From the NCBI GenBank assembly GCA_963578625.1, contig CAUZEO010000251.1, positions 1-7,989 of the forward strand: a stretch of DNA of 7,989 nt. The letters are read 5' to 3'. Positions within the stretch are counted from its first letter, which is position 1. Every line of letters starts with the position of its first letter. The DNA is from CAUZEO01 sp963578625 (GTDB lineage: Bacteria; Verrucomicrobiota; Kiritimatiellia; SLOV01). Under the pieces are notes generated by a model, which was not told the origin of the DNA, made no database searches, and was given only the letters and a program-made list of their open reading frames with translations. Shown in pieces: positions 1 through 4,837 of the stretch. The position numbers were made by a program, and so were the translations under genes.

Positions 1-72
1 GATACGGTGTCTTCGGCCTGGAGAGTTCGACCGCTTCCGCCATTCCGTGCTCTTCTATTATGCGAGAAATGA
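1..72 (+). CDS. 3' end of an upstream gene, possibly a SAM-dependent methyltransferase (partial)
   Basis: The first reading frame is open from the window edge to a TGA at 70-72. That stop overlaps the ATG at 69 of the next gene in the classic ATGA arrangement of translationally coupled genes. The short peptide ends in a basic stretch followed by a hydrophobic strand (PLPPFRALLLCEK). This resembles the last strand of class I SAM methyltransferases that sit before FAD oxidoreductases in some type III polyketide clusters. The resemblance is an inference from about 23 residues. The second frame is also open until a TGA at 101-103 and also ends in a strand-like stretch (HSVLFYYAR), so the choice of frame is uncertain. 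Confidence 0.35.
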   Translation, partial: DTVSSAWRVRPLPPFRALLLCEK

Positions 73-1223
73 GTACGCCGACCGAATCGGAACCGCGCCC
101 TGATGTGGCGATTGTCGGTGGGGGGCCAGTGGGTCTCTTTCTTGCCGTTCTTCTCCGATCCCGAGGGATTTCCTGCCGGGTTCTGGAGCGGAAGACATCA
201 GTCACGCCGGAGAGCCGGTCGATCGGGATTCATCCGCCGAGTCTCGAGTACTTCGAGCAGTGCGGAATCGTGCAGGCATTTCTCGATCGCGGCGTCCGGA
301 TTCAACGCGGGCACGTTTTCGACGGTTCGCGACGACTGGGAACCCTGCCTTTTCACTGCTGCCCCGGGCCCTACCGGTTCGTTCTGTCCCTGCCCCAATC
401 CGAGACCGAGGCCCTCCTTGAAAACGCCCTGCGCGCGCTCGATCCTCATTGCCTGGTCCGGGGCGCCCATGTTGCCGATCTGATCTGCGACGGGGAAGGG
501 TTCCTGATCCAGGCGGCCGGACCGAACGTGCCGCGAGAAGTTCGCGCGAAGGTTGTGGTCGGGTGTGACGGCGCGGAGAGCATAGTACGGAGGCACATGG
601 AGGTTTCGTTTCAAGGCGAAGCCTATTCCGACATCTACGTGATGGGAGATGTTGCGGATGAGACTGATTACGGGACGGATGCGTGCATCTATCTGGGCAG
701 AGATGGTTTGGTAGAATCTTTTCCGCTCCCTGATCAAAAGCGGCGGTGGGTTTTGAAGATCGATGAACGAATAGACGATCCTTCGGAGATTTGGTTCTGT
801 CGGGAGATCAGGCGTCGCACCGGCGTTGTTCTGGATCCCGATCAGTTCGGGTGGCGTAGCGGCTTTGGGGTCCAAGCCTGCGTCGCGAGCCTAACCGTGA
901 AGGAGCATGTCGCGATCATCGGGGATGCGGCCCACGTCATGAGTCCGATCGGCGGCCAGGGCATGAACGTGGGCTGGATGGACGCATGGGACCTGGCGGC
1001 GGCGTTGAGCGGCAATCAATCCGGTGCTTCGCAAGGAGTATTACAGGGCCACGATGAACGTGTCAGAAAACGCGCGAAGTGGGCAATCCGGCGCGCGGAG
1101 TGGAACATGCGCCTGGGGAGAAAGTGTCGCACACCGGGACTTCGAAACGCGTTTGTCCGCACCTTGCTGTGTCCTCCCCTGAGCCGTTTGGCTGCACGCG
1201 CATTCACAATGCGGTGGATGTGA
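69..1223 (+). CDS. FAD-dependent aromatic-ring monooxygenase (PheA/TfdB/UbiH type)
   Basis: A flavoprotein of 384 residues, close to the usual size of single-component class A flavin hydroxylases. These use NAD(P)H and O2 to hydroxylate aromatic or polyketide substrates in the cytoplasm. Seen in the sequence: an N-terminal Rossmann motif GGGPVG at residues 17-22 with the ribose-binding Glu about 20 residues on (VLER); the family DG motif (GCDGAE, near 165-170); and the FAD-binding GD motif GDAAHVMSPIGGQGMN near 285-300. The C-terminus is short and basic. The start at 69 is preferred over the in-frame ATG at 60. It makes an ATGA overlap with an upstream stop and has a weak GAG a few bases ahead, while 60 has no ribosome site. 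The substrate is unknown. Coupling to a putative methyltransferase would fit secondary metabolism (for example a polyketide-tailoring pair). The family call is firm, the role is not. Confidence 0.9.
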   Translation: MSTPTESEPRPDVAIVGGGPVGLFLAVLLRSRGISCRVLERKTSVTPESRSIGIHPPSLEYFEQCGIVQAFLDRGVRIQRGHVFDGSRRLGTLPFHCCPGPYRFVLSLPQSETEALLENALRALDPHCLVRGAHVADLICDGEGFLIQAAGPNVPREVRAKVVVGCDGAESIVRRHMEVSFQGEAYSDIYVMGDVADETDYGTDACIYLGRDGLVESFPLPDQKRRWVLKIDERIDDPSEIWFCREIRRRTGVVLDPDQFGWRSGFGVQACVASLTVKEHVAIIGDAAHVMSPIGGQGMNVGWMDAWDLAAALSGNQSGASQGVLQGHDERVRKRAKWAIRRAEWNMRLGRKCRTPGLRNAFVRTLLCPPLSRLAARAFTMRWM

Positions 1224-1244
1224 AAAACGGGGAGCGGTGGTGAA

Positions 1245-1271
1245 CCACGAAACAGGCGAAATACACGAGGC
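1245..1271 (+). repeat. Degenerate 9-base tandem repeat (nnnCGAAAn)
   Basis: Three consecutive 9-base units, CCACGAAAC, AGGCGAAAT and ACACGAGGC, share the core CGA(A/G). They follow a small perfect hairpin GTGGT-GA-ACCAC at 1237-1248. Similar CACGAAA-type intergenic repeats are widespread in several uncultured bacterial groups. Function is unknown and only three decayed copies are present. Confidence 0.4.
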
Positions 1272-1382
1272 AGCCCTCACTTCGTTTCGGCCGCAACTAA
1301 ATTTTGATTTTGGATTTTTGATCTTAAGGATCGTCGTACAAAGTTCCGGTTGAAATTCTCGCTCCTTGGGGGCGGGATCGTT

Positions 1383-1453
1383 AGGCTGCGATGCCCCTAA
1401 TGAGCCCAGTTTGATCGAAGGCAGGGCCTCGCTGTTTAGGGGCTTCGCACCCT
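1383..1453. repeat. 71-base imperfect palindrome (REP/MITE-like hairpin)
   Basis: Arms of 18 bases at 1383-1400 and 1436-1453 pair with only two mismatches; the core TGCGA(T/A)GCCCCTAA is 14 bases with one mismatch. Inside, GAGCCC near 1402 can pair with GGGCCTC near 1424 across a one-base bulge, so the hairpin extends towards a loop of about 16 bases. There is no T-run after either arm, so it is not a simple intrinsic terminator. It may be a repetitive extragenic palindrome, the remnant of a miniature transposable element, or a structured RNA. The pairing is seen directly; the class is inference. Confidence 0.5.
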
Positions 1454-1630
1454 GAAACTCCTGAGCGCAAGGCTTTGGGATCTTCTCCGTGGTTCATAAA
1501 ATCGTCCCAAACAAGAACGATTGTGGAAGATATCAGTCCGAAATTATGGCCCCGCAGACAAACGGCGAAGATTGTCGGTCGCTCCGTGTCTCTTCAAATG
1601 AGTCCACCAGGGCCTGCGTTCTGAGAATCG

Positions 1631-1800
1631 ATATGTATGGGACATAATTACCCATATTGTGTATGTAAGAGTTATATATAGAGATAGAATGTCTCTATAC
1701 GTATAATTTATATGATTTGTAAGTATATGTATAACAGTGTATTATGGATTTATTTGAACGTGTAACCCATAATGCTATCCAATACAGCATACAATATGAT
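1631..1800 (+). promoter_or_regulatory. AT-rich upstream region of the heat-shock operon with three inverted repeats
   Basis: By direct count this block is about 27% GC, far below its surroundings. It contains TATGGG-N9-CCCATA (1636-1656) and TATAGAGA-N7-TCTCTATA (1677-1699). The second extends to 13 pairs through TTATA/TATAA with a two-base bulge. The third is ATTATGG/CCATAAT (1741-1747 and 1767-1773). Possible -10 boxes are TATAAT at 1702-1707, and TACAAT at 1790-1795, about 55 bases before the start codon. No convincing -35 box, CIRCE operator or sigma-32 promoter with correct spacing was found. It probably holds the promoter and operator sites of the operon. Confidence 0.5.
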
Positions 1801-1854
1801 TGAGTTGCAATAAAGTGGCTCCATCAATGAAGTGAATTGGAGGATACAGGCATG
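1776..1854 (+). promoter_or_regulatory. Strong ribosome site at 1839-1844 with possible RNA-thermometer pairing
   Basis: GGAGGA at 1839-1844 lies seven bases before the ATG at 1852. It fixes that ATG as the start rather than the in-frame TTG at 1837, which the ribosome site itself overlaps. The site can be masked in two ways: CTCCA (1819-1823) pairs with TGGAG (1838-1842), or CCAAT (1779-1783) pairs with ATTGG (1836-1840) with further TAT/ATA pairs. Weak masking of the ribosome site is how ROSE and fourU thermometers control small heat-shock genes. The pairs are seen; thermometer function is inferred. Confidence 0.4.
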
Positions 1855-2280
1855 TTTTGGCCAATGATTGATGTTTTGAATCAGGAGTTCGGCGATCTCG
1901 GCCGAATCGCGGAAGAGCTACAGAGTCGTTTCTACAGCGGTGGAGCAAAAGAGGCTGAGCCTGCGCTGAATGTATACGGAAACGAGCACGAGCTTGTCGT
2001 ATCCGCGGAGTTGCCCGGCGCTAAGCCGGACGACATTAAGATCTCCGTCGCGGACAAGGTTCTCACGCTGGAAGCCGAGCTCAAGGCGGTGGATTTGGGT
2101 GAAGAAGATGTGTTTCTGCACCGTGAGCGCACGTACGGATCCGTAAAGCGGAGCCTGCGACTGCCTTTTGGGGTACGTGACAATGACGTCAAGGCAGCCT
2201 ATCGGGACGGTATTTTGAGCATCACCTTGCCGCGCGTCGAAGAAGAAAAACCCCATGTTATCAAGGTAGAAGCAAGTTAA
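1852..2280 (+). CDS. hsp20: Small heat-shock protein (Hsp20/alpha-crystallin), first of a tandem pair
   Basis: A 142-residue ATP-independent holdase chaperone that would bind unfolding proteins in the cytoplasm and pass them to DnaK/ClpB. It has a short aromatic N-terminal arm (MFWPMIDVLNQEF) and an alpha-crystallin domain at about residues 37-130. The domain shows typical strands: LNVYGNEHELVVSAELPG, the DDIKISV..KVLTLEAE region, and the conserved A-x(n)-G-I-L-S-I-T-LP ending (AAYRDGILSITLP). The C-terminal tail carries the oligomer-linking I-x-V motif (I137-K-V139). Length and layout are normal. The start is set by GGAGGA seven bases upstream. The next gene begins 26 bases after the stop, so the two are likely cotranscribed. 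The AT-rich leader and possible thermometer suggest heat control. Confidence 0.95.
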   Translation: MFWPMIDVLNQEFGDLGRIAEELQSRFYSGGAKEAEPALNVYGNEHELVVSAELPGAKPDDIKISVADKVLTLEAELKAVDLGEEDVFLHRERTYGSVKRSLRLPFGVRDNDVKAAYRDGILSITLPRVEEEKPHVIKVEAS

Positions 2281-2306
2281 GTAGACCAATGAAAGGAGAA
2301 AAAACG

Positions 2307-2714
2307 ATGACGACTACACAAGCAAAGAATGTTGCGAAGAATGAAGTTTGTGAATCCGCCCAGGCGGAGCGGGTATTCCGACCTGCCGCGGATCTCTACG
2401 AGACGCTGGAAGGTTATGGAGTCGTTCTGAATATTCCCGGTGTCGGGCAGAATGATGTAAATGTCACCGTTGAACGCGGAATCCTATCGGTCCAGGCGCC
2501 CTACAAGGTCGATGTGCCGGAAGGGTCTCGGATTCTGCACCGGGAGTTTGTCGGAGGCAGTTTTCAGCGTTCGTTCCGGATTCCGGACGATGCGGGCTCA
2601 GACGCGATCCGAGCCAACCTGCAAAATGGTCAATTGACGATTGTGCTCCCGAAAAAGGCGGAATCTCGGCCTCGGCGTATTTCATTGAACGCTGAGGGGG
2701 AGGCCCCCGTCTAA
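2307..2714 (+). CDS. hsp20: Small heat-shock protein (Hsp20/alpha-crystallin), second of the pair
   Basis: A 135-residue paralogue of the preceding chaperone, quite diverged from it. The N-terminal arm (about residues 1-26) is polar, lacking the aromatic residues of the first protein. The alpha-crystallin domain spans about 27-117, with YGVVLNIPGVGQNDVNVTVERGILSV near the front and NLQNGQLTIVLPK at the end. The C-terminal anchor is I125-S-L127, a variant of I-x-I/V. The start at 2307 is chosen because GGAG at 2295-2298 lies eight bases before it; the in-frame ATG at 2289 precedes that ribosome site and has none of its own. The two paralogues may co-assemble, as IbpA and IbpB do, but that is inference. 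Confidence 0.94.
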   Translation: MTTTQAKNVAKNEVCESAQAERVFRPAADLYETLEGYGVVLNIPGVGQNDVNVTVERGILSVQAPYKVDVPEGSRILHREFVGGSFQRSFRIPDDAGSDAIRANLQNGQLTIVLPKKAESRPRRISLNAEGEAPV

Positions 2715-2737
2715 GCTGACAGACAAAATATTATGCA

Positions 2738-2800
2738 GCAACCGATCGCATATCTATGGAACCTCCTCTCCCTCACTCTCGACGGGTATGCGTCGGTTGC
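2738..2800 (+). repeat. Stem-loop 1 after the heat-shock operon, C/U-rich loop
   Basis: GCAACCGATCGCATA at 2738-2752 pairs with TATGCGTCGGTTGC at 2787-2800: 14 base pairs with a single bulged T. The 34-base loop includes CCTCCTCTCCCTC (2762-2774), which matches the anti-Shine-Dalgarno core. It begins 23 bases after the second heat-shock stop codon and has no T-run, so it may stabilise the mRNA 3' end or form part of a small RNA with the next hairpin. A smaller alternative hairpin CGACG-N6-CGTCG (2780-2795) would compete with it. Confidence 0.55.
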
Positions 2801-2803
2801 ACA

Positions 2804-2809
2804 TATAAT
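2804..2809 (+). promoter_or_regulatory. Putative -10 box (TATAAT) of the small RNA
   Basis: A perfect TATAAT lies six bases before a GGG at 2816, the expected distance to a transcription start. The only -35-like match is TCGACG at 2779-2784 with a long 19-base spacer, so the promoter call rests mainly on the -10 box and on the structure that starts right after it. Confidence 0.45.
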
Positions 2810-2815
2810 CACGAT

Positions 2816-2899
2816 GGGTCCCCGGCATTGGTGCTCCGCATTCTGTGCTCCTGTTCTCTCCTCCTGCTCCTAGCGTAGCTTGATCCGGGGACCCTTTTT
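2816..2899 (+). ncRNA. Candidate small RNA with a large C/U-rich anti-Shine-Dalgarno loop
   Basis: The presumed transcript starts with GGGTCCCCGG (2816-2825), whose perfect complement CCGGGGACCC (2885-2894) is followed at once by TTTTT. Its 5' and 3' ends therefore close a 10-base-pair stem that also acts as the terminator. The 59-base loop has little internal pairing. It carries TCTCCTCCT (2857-2865) and three copies of TGCTCC (2832-2837, 2846-2851, 2865-2870). Such CCTCC loops are known from alphaproteobacterial small RNAs with anti-Shine-Dalgarno motifs, which bind ribosome sites of mRNAs. It lacks the conserved core of SRP RNA (GGAAG..AGCAG) and does not resemble tRNA or tmRNA. The alternative is a terminator-attenuator in the leader of the exonuclease gene at 2926. 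No family is recognised. Confidence 0.5.
2885..2899 (+). terminator. Intrinsic terminator (3' arm plus T5)
   Basis: CCGGGGACCC, paired perfectly with 2816-2825, is followed by TTTTTCTCTT. This would end the candidate small RNA and any readthrough from the heat-shock operon. The 59-base loop is unusually long for an intrinsic terminator. Confidence 0.55.
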
Positions 2900-2925
2900 C
2901 TCTTATCATCGGCCGTATTGTTCAA

Positions 2926-3579
2926 ATGGAACTTCGGCCGACATCTTCAGCCTACGTCTGGCTTGACCTCGAGTTTACGTCTCTCGAGTTTGAGCGCGCC
3001 TCGCTTTTGCAGATTGCGGTTGTTCTCACTGATCCCTCGCTGCAGCGCCTGGCGGACCCTTCTCTCGACCTGAACCTTTTTATCCGGCTCGAACCGGGTA
3101 CGGAGGTTTCGCCCTGGGTCCGGGAAAATCTGCCCGACCTGATTCAAAAATGCCGCGGCGACGACGCGGTTCCGATGACCGGTCTCGATGACCGGTTGTG
3201 CGCCTATCTTGATGACCATGTGGGTCCAGCGAGTAGCGATGTATCCCGAAGGCCGATCGTAGCGGGCAGTAGTGTCCACGCAGACTACTACCTGCTTCGC
3301 CGCCTATTGCCCGGTTTTATAGGGAGGTGCCACTATCGACTCCTGGATGTAACGGCGATTAAGTTGCAGTGGATTGACTTCGGGGATGGGAAGGAAATCG
3401 ACAAAGAGAATCCGGAGGTTCTTCGTGCTTACTTTCCGGAAGCAGTCGTCTCCGGCGGTCCGGCCGTTCATGACGCCTATTACGACGTGCAAGCGTCGAT
3501 CGCGGAACTGGCCTACTACCGGACTTCGTTTTTTCGATCCTCCTCAGCCGCCGTGGGAGCCGATGCGCCCGATGTATGA
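2926..3579 (+). CDS. orn: Oligoribonuclease-like DEDDh 3'-5' exonuclease
   Basis: A 217-residue protein of the RNase T/DnaQ fold, closest in pattern to oligoribonuclease, which degrades 2-5 nt RNA fragments (including pGpG from cyclic-di-GMP turnover) in the cytoplasm. The metal-binding residues are in place: D14 and E16 in WLDLEFTSL (Exo I), D120 in the SSVHADYYLLRRLLP segment (Exo II), and H182 with D187 in HDAYYD (Exo III, the H-x4-D of the DEDDh group). RLLDVTAIK also matches the family. At 217 residues it is longer than the usual ~180, with an extra Ser/Ala-rich C-terminus that overlaps the next gene. No ribosome site is visible before 2926, so expression may be weak or leaderless-like. 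The exact substrate is not proven by sequence. Confidence 0.85.
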   Translation: MELRPTSSAYVWLDLEFTSLEFERASLLQIAVVLTDPSLQRLADPSLDLNLFIRLEPGTEVSPWVRENLPDLIQKCRGDDAVPMTGLDDRLCAYLDDHVGPASSDVSRRPIVAGSSVHADYYLLRRLLPGFIGRCHYRLLDVTAIKLQWIDFGDGKEIDKENPEVLRAYFPEAVVSGGPAVHDAYYDVQASIAELAYYRTSFFRSSSAAVGADAPDV

Positions 3580-4087
3580 TCGGCTAGACGAGATCGACTG
3601 GGTCGCGTGGATTCCCGAATGGCGCGCAACGCTGCTTTTTATTATGAAGGACGAGCAAGTTCTTCTGATTCACAAGAAAACAGGGTTCGGAAAAGGTAAA
3701 ATTAATGCCCCTGGCGGTAGAATCGAACCCGGCGAATCGGCCCGGGCGGCGGCCATTCGTGAAGTTCAGGAGGAAGTCTGCGTAACGCCGGTCCATGTCG
3801 AGAATTGTGGTACATTGTACTTCCAGTTCCTGGACGGCTTCTCCATCTACGGTGAAGTTTTCCGGGCTACAGGCTTCGAAGGGGAGCCGTCAGAAACTGA
3901 AGAAGCAAAGCCATTCTGGAATTCCGTACACAGCATGCCCTACGAAAGGATGTGGGCGGATGACCGCCACTGGGTACCTCACGTATTCGCGGGACATGCG
4001 TTTATCGGCAGATTCCTTTTCGATGGGGAAGTGATGATCGATCAGGATGTACAGGCCGTGAGCAACGCAGACAGAGTCAGGGAATGA
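3563..4087 (+). CDS. Nudix hydrolase, 8-oxo-dGTP diphosphatase-like
   Basis: A 174-residue Nudix protein resembling MutT/NUDT1 enzymes, which hydrolyse oxidised nucleoside triphosphates to monophosphates and so protect DNA and RNA. The fold starts with RATLLFIMKDEQVLLIHKK and GFGKGKINAPGG. The Nudix box spans residues 52-74 (G-x5-E-x7-REVQEE-x-C-V), with the catalytic REVQEE intact. The usual Gly of the REUXEEXGU signature is Cys73 here. The tail with the FWN and WADDRHW motifs fits the NUDT1 type. Start 3563 is chosen because GGGAG at 3554-3558 lies just upstream; ATG 3572 is possible. The gene overlaps the exonuclease by 17 bases, so the two are probably translated together, a plausible nucleotide/RNA clean-up pair. 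The longer open frame back to 3374 lies over the exonuclease gene and is not used. Confidence 0.88.
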   Translation: MRPMYDRLDEIDWVAWIPEWRATLLFIMKDEQVLLIHKKTGFGKGKINAPGGRIEPGESARAAAIREVQEEVCVTPVHVENCGTLYFQFLDGFSIYGEVFRATGFEGEPSETEEAKPFWNSVHSMPYERMWADDRHWVPHVFAGHAFIGRFLFDGEVMIDQDVQAVSNADRVRE

Positions 4088-4090
4088 ATC

Positions 4091-4837
4091 GTGAACGGGT
4101 TCGAGCCCTTTCTTTTTCATAGGCATGGTGCTCGGCGGGCTGGCCCTCTTTCTGTTCGGCATGAAGGTCATGGACCGACGGATTGCGGGGTGTTGCAGGC
4201 AGCGGCCTCCGCGCCATTATATCCACGGTAGGTCGGAATAATTTCAACGGACTGGGGACAGGTACTCTATCCGGCTTCCTTCTTCATAGCAGCGCGACCA
4301 CGGTTTTGCTGGTTGCTTTCGTGAACGCGAGCGTTTTTTTCCTGCTGGAAAGCATTCCCGTTATTTTCGGCGCGAATATCGGCACCACCTTCTCCATGCA
4401 GGTGATATCACTCTATATTGGTGTATACACCTATTTCATTCTTGCGGCAGGTTGTTTCTCTGGTGGCTGTTTGCGCCGGTGGGCAGGCGCGCATCGAGGG
4501 GCTGTCCCTGGTCGGCCTGGGCATGTTGTTTCTTTGAATCGAGGTAATGGGTGATGCGGTGGCACCGCACGGCGCGAGCCTTCAACCCATTTGGGAAGGT
4601 TCCAATTCCACAACCCTTACCGGAATGCGGAATGCCTTGCGAAAGATTGAAGGGAACGAAGTCGTCGTAAACGAGATCAAGTTGTTGATGCGTAATTTTT
4701 TCATCCAGTTGACCCGAAACTATCTATCGCGGCGGCAGGCGATCCTCCTTCAGCATCTGGACCGGTGCGTCGTCGACATTGAGCGCACCGGCGACCACGG
4801 AAGAATATCTGAAGCGGCTGCACGAGGACGATGTGCC
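4091..4837 (+). pseudogene. Decayed Na+/phosphate cotransporter with PhoU-like tail
   Basis: Pieces of a Na/Pi cotransporter (PF02690 type) appear in order but in different frames. NGFEPFLF (from GTG 4091) runs into a T-run at 4113-4117 and shifts by one base to IGMVLGGLALFLFGMKVMD. An extra C at 4175/4176 then shifts to DGLRGVAGSGLRAIIS, with the family signatures SGFLLHSSATTVLLVAFVNA and IFGANIGTTF. Near 4450 the frame moves to LFLWWLFAPVGR, then near 4484 to ARIEGLSLVGLGMLFL. A TGA at 4535 replaces the expected Gly codon before IEVMGDAV. The second transporter repeat is missing. A PhoU-like helical segment follows (about 4640-4820, with DIERTGDH at 4775-4798). Five lesions plus a deletion make this a pseudogene rather than a sequencing slip. 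Its right end abuts the opposite-strand gene. Confidence 0.87.

Larger units (their letters stand above)
1224..1836. other. Gene-free spacer with repeats and an AT-rich leader
   Basis: No reading frame here looks coding on either strand. The left half (1224-1520) has average composition. It carries a degenerate 9-base repeat (1245-1271), a T-rich run of TTTTGAT-like units (about 1302-1323), and a 71-base imperfect palindrome (1383-1453). A 9-base inverted pair (TGAACCACG at 1241-1249 and its complement at 1488-1496) brackets these. The right half (1631-1800) is AT-rich with three inverted repeats and leads to the heat-shock gene. No tRNA, rRNA or terminator with a T-run was seen. Confidence 0.7.

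Noticed and set aside
198..875. 225-residue open frame on the - strand within the monooxygenase
   Set aside because: Antisense shadow of a well-supported gene; no family features, no ribosome site.
1741..1773. Sigma-32 promoter (TTGAAC ... CCCATAAT)
   Set aside because: The boxes are only about 6 bases apart, far less than the 13-17 required.
1631..1836. CIRCE operator (TTAGCACTC-N9-GAGTGCTAA)
   Set aside because: None of the inverted repeats matches this consensus.
1224..1836. CRISPR array
   Set aside because: The repeats are short, decayed and contiguous, with no regular spacers.
2816..2899. SRP (4.5S) RNA
   Set aside because: Similar size and end-to-end stem, but the conserved SRP54-binding core (GGAAG/AGCAG asymmetric loop) is missing.
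3374..3562. Earlier start for the Nudix gene
   Set aside because: Would overlap the exonuclease by about 200 bases with basic, unconserved sequence; the Nudix fold begins near 3620.
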